Positions 1 to 11,083 of a stretch of 51,053 nt of DNA are shown here, one piece after another. Made by a program: the position numbers and the translations under genes. Source of the stretch: an uncultured Chryseobacterium sp. (GTDB lineage Bacteria > Bacteroidota > Bacteroidia > Flavobacteriales > Weeksellaceae); assembly GCA_913778085.1 (NCBI GenBank), contig CAJYXJ010000067.1:1-51053 (forward strand), given 5' to 3'. Within the stretch, counting starts at the first letter, position 1. Every line of letters starts with the position of its first letter. The notes beneath the pieces were generated by a model, which was given only the letters and a program-made list of their open reading frames with translations, ran no database searches and was not told where the DNA came from.

Positions 1-33
1 CGGTAAAATATTTTTTATACCTTGCCAACTATT

Positions 34-94
34 GGCAGAAAGGTCTGAACTATATGTTTTTATTCGCATTTAAACAATATAAACCCTTTCTGCC
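34..94. repeat. 10-bp inverted repeat at window start
   Basis: GGCAGAAAGG (34-43) is matched perfectly by CCTTTCTGCC (85-94), with a 41-base spacer and a short T-rich stretch after the right arm. A smaller palindrome, TGCCAA/TTGGCA, overlaps the left arm. It could be the terminator of a gene lying before the window, but the loop is long. No coding region is visible in 1-377. Confidence 0.35.
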
Positions 95-130
95 TATTTT
101 TAAAAAAATAATTCAAACAGCTTCTAACAT

Positions 131-347
131 CCTGTTTGTCTTTGACTTTGTCGAATCTCCGATTTCCCGAAGGGAATCTAAACAGAGTATTAGAGTACAG
201 CATGGAAAGATTCGTGTTTGAATTCCTGCGGAATGACAGACTTGGTGCCTAATATCTTTAGGACTTCTCTTCTTAAACAGATAGCTTTATAAGTCCTGTT
301 GTCTTTGACTTCATCGAATCTTCAATTTCCTGAAGGAAATCTAGAAG
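131..347. repeat. Dispersed intergenic repeat, two copies (131-239 and 295-347)
   Basis: The unit CCTGTTTGTCTTTGACTT... begins at 131 and again at 295. Each copy contains a small hairpin, TTTCCCGAAGGGA in the first and ATTTCCTGAAGGAAAT in the second. The first copy continues with a segment containing GTATTAGAGTACA and ends in ATTCCTGCGGAATGAC. Related, more diverged copies lie at 10775-10925. The stretch 1-377 holds nothing else that I can recognise. Confidence 0.6.
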
Positions 348-377
348 TTGCAGTATAAGAGAGCCAGAAGAGGATCA

Positions 378-1229
378 TCAAATTAAAATATTCAGGCTTG
401 CGGGCTGAACTTTTACATGAATCGGAGATTTTATTTTATTAAATTCTCCATCTAAGTGCCAATTCTTGGTATTGACTTTAAATTCAATCTCTGAAATAGG
501 CAGATACGTAATGTAATCGTCTTCTCTCAGCTTTTTGGTAAACATCCTGAAAGCAAAAAGCGGGGAATAGGTAATCGGAAATTTTTTCACCAGCACCATA
601 TCGACGAGTCCGTCGCTTTTGCTGGCATGCGGCGCAATATAGGCATTGTTCCCAAACTGCCTTGTATTGGCGATATTTACCATCAGGTACTTTCCGTTGT
701 GCGCTTTGTATGCTTCATCAAAAAACTTCAGCTTGATCGGCTTATAGTTGAAAAAAGTCCGGAGGCAAACCTTAATGTAGTTTTTAAATCCCCTGGTTGT
801 TTTTTCAAACTCTTTCACTACCTTCCCGTCGAACCCGGTTCCTGATACATTGATCGAGAGCCTGCCGTTCACCGTAAAGGTATCTATTTTCCTTGATTTT
901 TTAGCAGTGATCTTACCGATCAGCTCGTCCAGGTTTTTGCTGAACTGCGTTTCGTTGGAAAACCCGTTTCCGGAACCGGCCGGGAAAATAGCCAGTATTT
1001 TTTCGGTACCGATCAGGTTGGCAGCTACCGTTGAAATGGTTCCATCCCCTCCGATCGCCACGAAGATATCCACTTCATCGAAATGCCGGCGCATAAATTC
1101 ATCCGTTGCAGGGATGGATTCCGAAATGTAATATAAAGGATCTTTCACCTTCGATTTCAGTTCATTGAGAAACGGCTGATAGTTTTTCTTCGCCGAAAAA
1201 GGATTAATGATGAAAGCTGCTTTTTCCAT
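378..1229 (-). CDS. Diacylglycerol/sphingosine-kinase-like lipid kinase (YegS family)
   Basis: Expected to phosphorylate a diacylglycerol-like lipid at the inner membrane. The N-terminal half carries the kinase nucleotide-binding signature GGDGT (about residue 60) followed by FPAGSGNGFS, typical of the DAGK catalytic domain (PF00781). The C-terminal half is the beta-rich YegS domain with the late motif LDGE. I start at MEKAAFIINPFSAKKN (1229). An in-frame ATG at 1268 would put 13 extra residues inside the terminator hairpin of the neighbouring gene, so it is unlikely. The length of about 283 residues is normal. The exact lipid substrate cannot be read from the sequence. Confidence 0.85.
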   Translation of the reverse strand: MEKAAFIINPFSAKKNYQPFLNELKSKVKDPLYYISESIPATDEFMRRHFDEVDIFVAIGGDGTISTVAANLIGTEKILAIFPAGSGNGFSNETQFSKNLDELIGKITAKKSRKIDTFTVNGRLSINVSGTGFDGKVVKEFEKTTRGFKNYIKVCLRTFFNYKPIKLKFFDEAYKAHNGKYLMVNIANTRQFGNNAYIAPHASKSDGLVDMVLVKKFPITYSPLFAFRMFTKKLREDDYITYLPISEIEFKVNTKNWHLDGEFNKIKSPIHVKVQPASLNILI

Positions 1230-1235
1230 TGATGC

Positions 1236-1269
1236 AAAAATAAAAAATGCTTCCGCATCCGGAAGCATT
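1236..1269 (-). terminator. Intrinsic terminator after the DUF3298 lipoprotein gene
   Basis: A perfect 10-bp stem AATGCTTCCG/CGGAAGCATT with loop CATC, followed on the minus strand by a T-rich run. It lies between the stop codon at 1274 and the lipid-kinase start at 1229, so the two genes are probably transcribed separately. Confidence 0.8.
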
Positions 1270-1273
1270 AATA

Positions 1274-2101
1274 TTAGTTAATTTTCATTCTTTTCGTAAA
1301 TTCAGGGCTCAGTGTTCCTTTCAGGTCTGCCCATGAAACAGGAATAGTAATATCTCCTGCCGCAAAAGCGGTAATTTCATACGGGCTGTAATGGAAATAC
1401 AGGTTTTTACCATCGAAATAGAAATTTTCCGTTGCCGGGATTTTGTCGACCAAAAGCATCTCGGAATTATTCACCTGCCCATTGTTGTCGGTAGTACCGC
1501 TATTCATTCTGTTGATGTTTTTCATCAATAATGCCTCCAGCTTGTCGACAGGCATTGAAGTAATATCTTTCAGTTCCATTTTCCTGTTATTCTTCAGGTC
1601 AAAAACCCTCTCAGAAAAACCGTAATTATCGTGGGCACCGCCGGAATAAGATCCCCAGACGTACTCAATATGAAGGTAATCGTTGATATTTGACTTTATA
1701 TCCATAGCGGTATCGGAATACCATTCCTGTGCAAAGGTTAGATCGGAGCCCCATTCTTTGGAATCTTTCCTGATTTGGTTGAAATATTCGTTTTTGCTTT
1801 TCTGAAGGTAATTCCTAAGGCCGTTTTTAGAGAAATCGGTAATATTTTTTTCGGAAAAATAAATGCTGTCTAATAACGTTTTATCCTTTAAAGTCGGAAA
1901 AACCAGCATTCTGGACGTATATTTTACGGTAAGAGAATCATTTATTTTTAGGGAATCTTCAATTTTTACGGAGTCTACGGTAAATCTTCCTGCTTCCGAA
2001 ACTTCGGCATTACCGGTTACGGTATTGTTGTTTTCGGTTTTTTTACAGGCTGATACAGCCAATAACGAAGAAATGGCAAGCACGGCAATAATGTTTTTCA
2101 T
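1274..2101 (-). CDS. DUF3298/RsiV-like exported lipoprotein
   Basis: A lipoprotein of about 275 residues. The N-terminus MKNIIAVLAISSLLAVSACKK has a clear lipobox (VSAC) and, with the Lys pair after the Cys, points to membrane anchoring outside the cytoplasm. The C-terminal half has the signature VWGSYSGGAHDNYG followed by FDLKNNRKMELKDI, typical of the DUF3298/DUF4163 proteins that include the C-terminal domain of RsiV and PdaC. I start at the Met of the signal peptide (2101) rather than nine codons earlier. No enzymatic role can be assigned; RsiV relatives bind lysozyme, but that should not be assumed here. Confidence 0.75.
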   Translation of the reverse strand: MKNIIAVLAISSLLAVSACKKTENNNTVTGNAEVSEAGRFTVDSVKIEDSLKINDSLTVKYTSRMLVFPTLKDKTLLDSIYFSEKNITDFSKNGLRNYLQKSKNEYFNQIRKDSKEWGSDLTFAQEWYSDTAMDIKSNINDYLHIEYVWGSYSGGAHDNYGFSERVFDLKNNRKMELKDITSMPVDKLEALLMKNINRMNSGTTDNNGQVNNSEMLLVDKIPATENFYFDGKNLYFHYSPYEITAFAAGDITIPVSWADLKGTLSPEFTKRMKIN

Positions 2102-2125
2102 ATTCTTAATTTTCCTTCTAACATG

Positions 2126-2151
2126 CAAAAACCATTCAAAAAATGAATGGT
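2126..2151 (-). terminator. Terminator after the DUF3857 gene pair
   Basis: Stem ACCATTCA/TGAATGGT with an A5 loop, followed on the minus strand by TTTTGC. It lies just beyond the stop codon at 2181. Confidence 0.6.
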
Positions 2152-2180
2152 CTCCGATTTATTTTTATAAAATAAAGTTT

Positions 2181-4112
2181 TTACTTTTTTACCAGACTGA
2201 TGACCTGGTTTTCCTGCTTTGACGCGACGCCCCAGATCTGCCTGAATGCCGGATAATATTCTTTGGGATAATTCGGGCTTAATATTTTTGTGGTGGAAAT
2301 CACTTCAATTTTATTTCCTTTCTGCTCCGCAATATAGCTGTATTCAATCTCCTTATCGTCAGTAACAATTTTTTTGCTCTTCGGCATTTCTTCCACCACA
2401 TAGCCTTCCGGAATCTCAAAAACAATCTTTTTTATTTTGGTAAAAGGGGAAACAAAATCAATCAGGTATTTTCGCTCCTCCGTCTGGTCGAATTCATTTG
2501 AATTTTTATTGAGAAACAACATGGGGTTGATGATCATTTTCTTACCAATCCTGTCGATGAGGTTATCAGAAGAAAATTTCATCGTGCTCTCAAAGTCTCC
2601 GTTATCGAGTACTTTGGAGTTGATATCCGTAAAATCGATGGCAAAGTTTTCCTTATACTGTTTCTTGTATTTATCCGCATTATCATCATAGCTTTCTTTC
2701 GCAAACATGGCATAAGTACCGGTATCTTTATCCGAATAAGTACCCGAAATACTTCCGTCGGCATCAATTTTAGCCTCCGCAGTAAGATAGGTAAAACTTG
2801 TTTTTGCGTTGATCATGGATAATTGCTGAACTTTTTCCTTGGAAATCAAAATTCCGAACTGGTTCCAGTCTCTTGGCGGCAGCTGGTCCATTGACGACTG
2901 TTTTGAAGTGGCATCATACAGATGAAAGCCATCTTTGGTCTGGATTGCGGCGATCACAAAATTCATATTGGAAACATTGGGCGAAGCGATATTAATCAGG
3001 CCGTGGTTTACTGTAGAAATAGCAAGAGGGTCTGCTTTAATTCCTGCCTCACGAAGCATCATTACCAGAAAAAGATTGATTTCCGCAGCATTTCCCGTTT
3101 TTGTTTCAAGCATTTTTTTTATTCCGTCTTCCACATATAATCCTCTGTCATTATTCCATGTAAAAGTATTTTTAACATAATTGAAAATAGCATTGGCCTT
3201 GTCAATTTCATTAGAAATATTGGAAATTCCGGCCGGCATATGTTCTTTGGCTAATCTTGTTTTTTTCAGTTCGCTACCGAAATCTTCATTCTCATACAAT
3301 CTTTCCTTGATCTGTTCCCAGGAAGAGGAATACAGCTTCAGCTCCCTGAAATTGGTGGAATGCAGCTCGGCACTTATTTTTGTTCTGTAATTCTTATCAT
3401 TGCTTACGAACTTTTCCGTTTTAAAACCTTTCAGGTTCTCGTATCCGAAACGGTAAGTCCGATAGTTTGTTCCGTACATCGTTCTTTCTTCCACTTCCCT
3501 GTACTTTGGATTAAGAAACCCTGTATAATTGACATTATAAGAAATATTGGAAGGGCTGTCCAGTACATATTCCGTATATAGGGAAGGAGTATCCGTCTCG
3601 ATCATAATTTCAGGAATGATGAACAGAAACGGGGAAGTAACTTCATACTGGTATTCGATAACGGACCCGTTCTTTACATTGGGAAATGCAAATTTGGTAA
3701 TCGATACGTATTTGCTTTCCTTACTTTTATATTTTGAGCTTTTATCGACTTTTGTGGCAACAGAAGCACCGTTTTCAAGATTATAGGTAAATGCCTTTAT
3801 TCTGGATAGGGTTTCCTGCTCGCTTCCTCCCTGATAAAGAGGTATCTCCAGGTTTAGCCAATCTTCCGCCTTATCTTTGTCATAGATTTTAACCCTGTAA
3901 AAAGCCTGCTTGATAAGGTTACCGGTATTGTTGTCGATACTGAAGTGTAAAGATTTGTATAGAATTTCCGCAGGTGCATTTTCGTCCAGAGCGGATTTTT
4001 GCCTGGATAAATCCGTTTCATTGAATTTGGGATATTCAAGAAACGCGTGTTTCTGCGCATCAATAAACATGAAGTTCATAGAGCATACAGTGATTAGAAA
4101 TAATTTTCTCAT
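2181..4112 (-). CDS. DUF3857 protein with a degenerate transglutaminase-like domain
   Basis: Exported protein of 643 residues with a signal peptide ending near IDAQ (residue 20). It has an N-terminal DUF3857 beta-sandwich region (about 45-230) and then a transglutaminase-like core (about 300-410). The segment matching the catalytic GDC of the neighbouring paralogue reads GNAAEINLF, so Cys is replaced by Ala342. The segment matching its NHV reads NFV (Phe385), so the catalytic His is also lost. The late Asp (LYDATS) remains. The protein is therefore probably non-catalytic. Its start lies one base after the stop codon of the active-looking paralogue, so the two form an operon. The function is unknown. 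Confidence 0.85.
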   Translation of the reverse strand: MRKLFLITVCSMNFMFIDAQKHAFLEYPKFNETDLSRQKSALDENAPAEILYKSLHFSIDNNTGNLIKQAFYRVKIYDKDKAEDWLNLEIPLYQGGSEQETLSRIKAFTYNLENGASVATKVDKSSKYKSKESKYVSITKFAFPNVKNGSVIEYQYEVTSPFLFIIPEIMIETDTPSLYTEYVLDSPSNISYNVNYTGFLNPKYREVEERTMYGTNYRTYRFGYENLKGFKTEKFVSNDKNYRTKISAELHSTNFRELKLYSSSWEQIKERLYENEDFGSELKKTRLAKEHMPAGISNISNEIDKANAIFNYVKNTFTWNNDRGLYVEDGIKKMLETKTGNAAEINLFLVMMLREAGIKADPLAISTVNHGLINIASPNVSNMNFVIAAIQTKDGFHLYDATSKQSSMDQLPPRDWNQFGILISKEKVQQLSMINAKTSFTYLTAEAKIDADGSISGTYSDKDTGTYAMFAKESYDDNADKYKKQYKENFAIDFTDINSKVLDNGDFESTMKFSSDNLIDRIGKKMIINPMLFLNKNSNEFDQTEERKYLIDFVSPFTKIKKIVFEIPEGYVVEEMPKSKKIVTDDKEIEYSYIAEQKGNKIEVISTTKILSPNYPKEYYPAFRQIWGVASKQENQVISLVKK

Positions 4113-4113
4113 G

Positions 4114-6006
4114 TTAAATTTTAGAAATTAAAATTTTTGAATTGTCGATGTTTATCGTTTTTTTTCTGAAACTGACGTAATCATTGTACTTTTCTTTTGG
4201 GTAAAGTCCTTTATTGATCCTGATCGTACGGCTTACTTTCAGCTCTTCCCCGTTCTTTACAAAGTTGAGTTTATAGGTTCCGAATTCTGAATTCAGTGTG
4301 ACATTTTCCGGAATTTCCTCAATTTTATAGTTTTTAGGAAGAACAAAGCTGATTTCGTATTCATCCTCAAAAGACTGTCTCAGTTCAAAAGGCAGTGCTC
4401 TTTTGTCATCTGTTTTATAAATATTGCCGGAATAAATTGGCACCGCTCTGAAAATCATGCTGCTTCCGGCATTTTTAGAGTAATTGTTTGCTTTGAAGTC
4501 AAGATCGAACTTGGCAACGGCGTTGTCCCTGTCATTCAGGAAATTTTTCAGTTCGATTTTTTCGAAATGCAGAACGTCAAGAAGATTTCTTACCGCTTCA
4601 TTCCTGTCTTTCGGCGACATGGCTGCTAATGCCAGATGATTGTCGTATTGAATCCCGGTATAGGCAAAATTTCCTTCTCCGGAGATGCTGTTATCTTCAT
4701 TCAGCTTTACTTTCAGGAACTGTTTTTCTTTACTTTGGTCTGCCGAATACACTGGTGTGTCGATCAGTTCAATTCCGTTTTTACGGATAGAAAGTACATT
4801 CCGGTCCGTGGTACTGTAACTTAAATGGTTGAATGCTATCTGTTGTGAAGTATTTTCCAGCCAGATGTTTCCTTTTTCTGTAGGAATCATCAGAATGACG
4901 TGGTTTCCCCCCATTTTCGGAAAGTCCCTATCAAATGAAACCGGCGAAGAACCGGAATTGATCACCGAATAATAGGATGGAATCCCTGCTTCATCCAGTA
5001 ATGTTTTCATGTAATTGGTAAGACCCTTACAGTCGCCGTATCCTTTTTTCTGAACTTCGTCCGGGAGCATAGGCTGCCATCCGCCGATTCCCAGTGCCAC
5101 GAAAATATATCTTGTTTTACCCTGCATGTACTGGTAAAGCTTTTTCACTTTTTCTTCCGTTGTCCCCTTAAGGTTCAATGCGGCCACTTCCGCTTTGATG
5201 GCAGGTGTCGATAAGGACACCGGCTGCAGAATGCTGTTATAATACCAAGAACCGAAATCGCTCCAGCTATTGATACTTCCCTGCTTCCCTTCGAGATTAA
5301 ACTTCGTCAGGGCAAAGCTTACTTTCGGTAAAATTTTTATCGGTTGCGGAGATAAAAATGCATCTTCGATCGCCGGAACATTCTTGTAAGTATACATTTT
5401 TTCGCCCGCAACCTCACTTTCGGTAACTGAAGTATAATTGTATGCCGAAGGATAAGTCTTGGTTTTGAGTTCGATACCGGATTTGTTGATGATCTTCATC
5501 TGTGCCTCTTCCAGAGAAACATTATTGGATCTGAACGGAATAAAATCAGGCATAAACACGGTGTTACGATCACCCATCTGGTAGGAAAATTCAACGGTGT
5601 ACGGATATTGGGTAGGCGTGTAGGATAAAGCCATTACCCGGTTGTCTGAATAGAAAGTCCCCTGATTATTGTTGGCAAAATCCCCGAAGTCCGATTTGGA
5701 AAATGATTTGATCTTTTTACCGGATTCATCATAAACAGTAACTTTGATATCAGAGATGCTGTTTCCCTTATCATACGGAATAAAAGCCAGAGCCTTATCA
5801 TCCCCATCTTTGGTAAGAACTGTGGTTACCGTATAAAACTGGTATCGTATGTCATCGATTTTATTGATCTGAACGGTGGTAAAATCTTTCCGGATAACTG
5901 CGTCCGCGTTTATCTTAAGATTCTCAGGAATTGCAGAAACGGGGAAATTCTGTGTGTGGTAAAAAGAAGCGATAGAAAGGGCTCCGATACAAAGGATTTT
6001 CATCAT
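4114..6006 (-). CDS. DUF3857/transglutaminase-like exported protein
   Basis: 630 residues with a weak signal peptide (MKILCIGALSIASFYHTQN). It has DUF3857 in the first 240 residues and then a transglutaminase-like domain with plausible catalytic Cys326 (GYGDCKGLTNYM), His369 (GGNHVIL) and an acidic residue in WLENTSQ. The C-terminal 200 residues are beta-rich (DUF2569/DUF3858-like position). Such proteins are common in Bacteroidota and are presumed periplasmic; the substrate is unknown. It is the first gene of a two-gene operon with the degenerate paralogue downstream. Either of the two initial Met codons could be the start. Confidence 0.85.
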   Translation of the reverse strand: MMKILCIGALSIASFYHTQNFPVSAIPENLKINADAVIRKDFTTVQINKIDDIRYQFYTVTTVLTKDGDDKALAFIPYDKGNSISDIKVTVYDESGKKIKSFSKSDFGDFANNNQGTFYSDNRVMALSYTPTQYPYTVEFSYQMGDRNTVFMPDFIPFRSNNVSLEEAQMKIINKSGIELKTKTYPSAYNYTSVTESEVAGEKMYTYKNVPAIEDAFLSPQPIKILPKVSFALTKFNLEGKQGSINSWSDFGSWYYNSILQPVSLSTPAIKAEVAALNLKGTTEEKVKKLYQYMQGKTRYIFVALGIGGWQPMLPDEVQKKGYGDCKGLTNYMKTLLDEAGIPSYYSVINSGSSPVSFDRDFPKMGGNHVILMIPTEKGNIWLENTSQQIAFNHLSYSTTDRNVLSIRKNGIELIDTPVYSADQSKEKQFLKVKLNEDNSISGEGNFAYTGIQYDNHLALAAMSPKDRNEAVRNLLDVLHFEKIELKNFLNDRDNAVAKFDLDFKANNYSKNAGSSMIFRAVPIYSGNIYKTDDKRALPFELRQSFEDEYEISFVLPKNYKIEEIPENVTLNSEFGTYKLNFVKNGEELKVSRTIRINKGLYPKEKYNDYVSFRKKTINIDNSKILISKI

Positions 6007-6093
6007 GGTTATTAAAAATATCGCAAAAATAAGAAAATCTGATAAGGGATGAAATACTTTTTTAAGGTATTACCGATAATTCATATTTGGGAC

Positions 6094-6126
6094 CAAAAAA
6101 AAGACTTCATTGCTGAAGTCTTTTTC
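6094..6126. terminator. gyrB terminator (bidirectional form)
   Basis: Perfect 9-bp stem AAGACTTCA/TGAAGTCTT with loop TTGC, flanked by an A-run on the left and a T-run on the right, so it can act in both directions. It lies just beyond the gyrB stop codon at 6145. Confidence 0.85.
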
Positions 6127-6144
6127 TGTTTATATAAAATACAA

Positions 6145-8148
<2,004 letters not shown>

Positions 8149-8308
8149 TTAAAATGTGTCAAAAAACAGAGGATTTTTCGATGGGGAATAGGCCTCGCCC
8201 ATTTAAAAAAGATCAAAGTTAAAACCTATTTCTCAAAGGATTGCTGTTGTAAATCATACGGAGCTTTTCTAATTTATGCGTACCTTTAATTACCCAAAAA
8301 TTGAATTC

Positions 8309-9652
8309 ATGGACGACTTTCTTGCAGCCCGTGCCCAGATGGCGATGTCACTGGGATTTCATATCATTTTTTCCTGCGTCGGTATGGTGATGCCTTTCCT
8401 GATGGCTTTTGCCCACTGGAAGTATCTGAAAACAAAGGATGAAGTTTATAAAGGTTTAACGAAAGCCTGGAGCAAAGGGGTGGCTATCCTATTTGCCACG
8501 GGTGCCGTCTCCGGTACTATGCTCTCCTTCGAGCTCGGACTTCTCTGGCCTCAGTTTATGAAACACGCCGGGCCTATTTTCGGAATGCCGTTCTCTCTCG
8601 AAGGAACCGCATTCTTCATTGAAGCCATTGCCATCGGCTTTTTCTTATACGGATGGGACCGTTTTAACAAATGGTTCCACTGGTTCTGCGGATTTCTGGT
8701 CGGTTTAAGCGGGCTGGCATCAGGCATCCTGGTGGTTGCTGCTAATGCCTGGATGAATTCACCTGCTGGATTTGACTATATCAACGGACAATACCTCAAT
8801 ATCGATCCGATTAAAGCGATGTTCAACGATGCCTGGTTTTCGCAGGCACTGCATATGACGGTAGCTGCTTTTTGCGCCACCGGGTTTGCCGTTGCGGGTG
8901 TTCATGCTTTTCTGATCCTGAGAAAAAGAAATGTTGAATTCCATACCAAAGCTTTTAAAATTGCGGCGGGATTTGCCCTGATCGGGGCTTTCGGAGCACC
9001 TTTAACCGGCGATACAGCAGCCAAATCGGTCGCCAAACGCCAGCCGATCAAGCTGGCAGCGATGGAAGCCCATTTTGAAACGGAAAAAGGGGCAGCCTTC
9101 GTAATCGGTGGAATTCCTAATGAAAAGAAAGAGGAGATAAAATATGCTATCAAAATTCCGAAACTCCTGAGCTTCCTGGTAAGCAGTGATTTCAACAGTG
9201 AAGTGAAAGGCCTGAAAGATTTCCCGAAAGACGAATGGCCGCCGGTAGCGGTGGTGCATTATGCCTTCCAGACCATGATTTTTTTCGGGGTCATCATGAT
9301 CATCATCGGATCCGTTTACCTGTATGCAACCTTTTTCAGAAAAGAATGGCTCACCAAGAGATGGCTGCTGAAAACATTTTTAATTGCTACTCCTTTCGGA
9401 TATATCGCTCTGGAAGCAGGATGGACGGTAACCGAAGTCGGACGGCAGCCCTGGATTATTTACGGAGTGATGCGTACCGTAGATGCTGTGACGCCAATGC
9501 CGGGCATCCAGTATTCGTTTTATTTCTTTACGGCTGTTTTTGCCTCCCTATCGGTTCTAATGGCCTTTCTGCTGAGCCGTCAGATCAAGATGGTACCGAA
9601 ATTATATGATCCCAACGATCCTCAGTTTAATCCTAAAAGCAAAGAATCATGA
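8309..9652 (+). CDS. cydA: Cytochrome bd ubiquinol oxidase subunit I
   Basis: Heme-binding subunit of the terminal oxidase that reduces O2 with quinol at the inner membrane. MDDFLAARAQMAMSLGFHIIF is the typical beginning with the heme ligand His near residue 19; EVGRQPW is the signature near the end; many transmembrane helices lie between. The Q-loop after KRQPIKLAAMEAHF is short, so the protein (447 residues) is shorter than the E. coli form and resembles the short-loop/CIO class. An in-frame ATG at 8276 is less likely because the best promoter-like hexamer (TACCTTTA, 8280) lies inside it. Overlaps cydB by four bases. Confidence 0.95.
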   Translation: MDDFLAARAQMAMSLGFHIIFSCVGMVMPFLMAFAHWKYLKTKDEVYKGLTKAWSKGVAILFATGAVSGTMLSFELGLLWPQFMKHAGPIFGMPFSLEGTAFFIEAIAIGFFLYGWDRFNKWFHWFCGFLVGLSGLASGILVVAANAWMNSPAGFDYINGQYLNIDPIKAMFNDAWFSQALHMTVAAFCATGFAVAGVHAFLILRKRNVEFHTKAFKIAAGFALIGAFGAPLTGDTAAKSVAKRQPIKLAAMEAHFETEKGAAFVIGGIPNEKKEEIKYAIKIPKLLSFLVSSDFNSEVKGLKDFPKDEWPPVAVVHYAFQTMIFFGVIMIIIGSVYLYATFFRKEWLTKRWLLKTFLIATPFGYIALEAGWTVTEVGRQPWIIYGVMRTVDAVTPMPGIQYSFYFFTAVFASLSVLMAFLLSRQIKMVPKLYDPNDPQFNPKSKES

Positions 9653-10695
9653 TTTACGTAGTTATAGGTTTTCTCTGGCTTTCCATCTGCCTCTATGTTA
9701 TTTTGGGAGGTGCCGATTTCGGTGCGGGAATCGTAGAGCTAATGACCAGAAAAAAGAACCGCCCCAAAACACAGGTGATTATGTACGAATCTATTGCCCC
9801 GGTTTGGGAAGCCAACCACATGTGGCTGATTATTGCGGTGGTGATATTATTCGTCGGATTTCCTGAAGTCTACACGACCCTTTCCACTTATCTTCACATT
9901 CCGTTGGTTCTGATGCTGATTGGGATTATTGCGCGGGGAACATCTTTTACCTTCAGGCATTATGATGCCGTAAAAGACGAATGGCAAAAGGTATATACCC
10001 AGATTTTCTATTTCTCCAGCCTGCTGACCCCATTTTTCCTGGGACTGATTGCTGCGGCCACGATTTCACGTTCCATTCAGCCGGATGCCGATAATTTTCT
10101 TGACTTGTATATTTTCAGCTGGCTGAACTGGTTTGGCGCAGCTGTTGGGTTGTTTACCATATCAATATGTGCTTATTTGGCATCAATTTTTGCTTTAAGG
10201 GAGACCTGCGACCGTATGGAACTGAAGCTGATGATCAGAAAATCCAAGCAGACGATGATCTTCGTTGTCATTACCGGAATTCTGGTTTTTGTGACCGCAT
10301 CAATTTCCGGGATTCCGCTGGTGATGTGGGTATTTTCAAAACCACTGGGTATTATGGCGACCACTTTTGCAACCATTTGCCTGTTCCTGATCCTGAGAGC
10401 CATGCATACCGGGAAACTGCTTTCCGTACGTGCTCTTGCCGGCTTTCAGGTAATTATGATTCTTGTAGCAGCGACTTACCAGCATAATCCCAACATCATC
10501 CTTTTCGCAAACGGGCAACATCTTTCACTTTTTGAACATGTAGCTGCCCCAAAAACCATCACGGCATTAGGATGGGCCCTGATGCTTGGCTCGGCCTTTA
10601 TTCTTCCTTTCCTCTTTTACCTGATGGTGTCCTTCAGTAAACAAAGGAGAAAACTTAAAGAAACGGCAAAACCAGAAACACCGATCAAGCCGTAA
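9649..10695 (+). CDS. cydB: Cytochrome bd ubiquinol oxidase subunit II
   Basis: Second subunit of the bd oxidase, a polytopic membrane protein of 348 residues. The N-terminus WLSICLYVILGGADFGAGI and then APVWEANHMWLI match the family's conserved quinol-oxidase II region. Its ATG overlaps the cydA stop (ATGA), which indicates translational coupling in a two-gene operon. No cydX or cydDC genes are visible in the window. Confidence 0.95.
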   Translation: MIYVVIGFLWLSICLYVILGGADFGAGIVELMTRKKNRPKTQVIMYESIAPVWEANHMWLIIAVVILFVGFPEVYTTLSTYLHIPLVLMLIGIIARGTSFTFRHYDAVKDEWQKVYTQIFYFSSLLTPFFLGLIAAATISRSIQPDADNFLDLYIFSWLNWFGAAVGLFTISICAYLASIFALRETCDRMELKLMIRKSKQTMIFVVITGILVFVTASISGIPLVMWVFSKPLGIMATTFATICLFLILRAMHTGKLLSVRALAGFQVIMILVAATYQHNPNIILFANGQHLSLFEHVAAPKTITALGWALMLGSAFILPFLFYLMVSFSKQRRKLKETAKPETPIKP

Positions 10696-11083
10696 CTAAT
10701 GTGTGACTGATAACAATACCGGGAAAGATCAATTTTAGATCTAACCCCTTATTGTCATCCCCATAGCGATCCAAATAAGTATTAGAGCACAACATGGGAA
10801 TATTCGTATTTAGATTCCTACAGGAATGACAAAAATGCCGTGAAATATCAGTTTAAAGATTCAATACCCTGTTTGTGATTTCTAAAGAGAAGCTAAATAA
10901 AGTATCAGACAATAGATTGGAAAGATTATTATCCCACAGATGCCCCCAGATCTTCACAAATCTTTGAGGCTGCTATGTCTGATTACTTCAAAAAATATTA
11001 ATCCATTAATATTTGATATTCAAAACCTTCAGCAGTAATCCCGATATAAACTTCCAGCATCCGACTTCACTCTTCCAGTCATC
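10696..11083. repeat. Intergenic region with two diverged copies of the 131-347 repeat
   Basis: The segment 10775-10831 contains GTATTAGAGCACAACATGG and ends in GATTCCTACAGGAATGAC, matching 187-239. A looser copy at 10868-10925 starts CCTGTTTGTGATTTC and contains TATCAGACAATAGATTGG. The hairpin ATTCCT-AC-AGGAAT is perfect. The rest of the gap between cydB and the OmpA-like gene is A/T-rich with no recognisable gene. Confidence 0.6.

Noticed and set aside
1230-1268. Longer lipid-kinase start at 1268
   Set aside because: The extra codons lie inside the terminator hairpin of the neighbouring gene.
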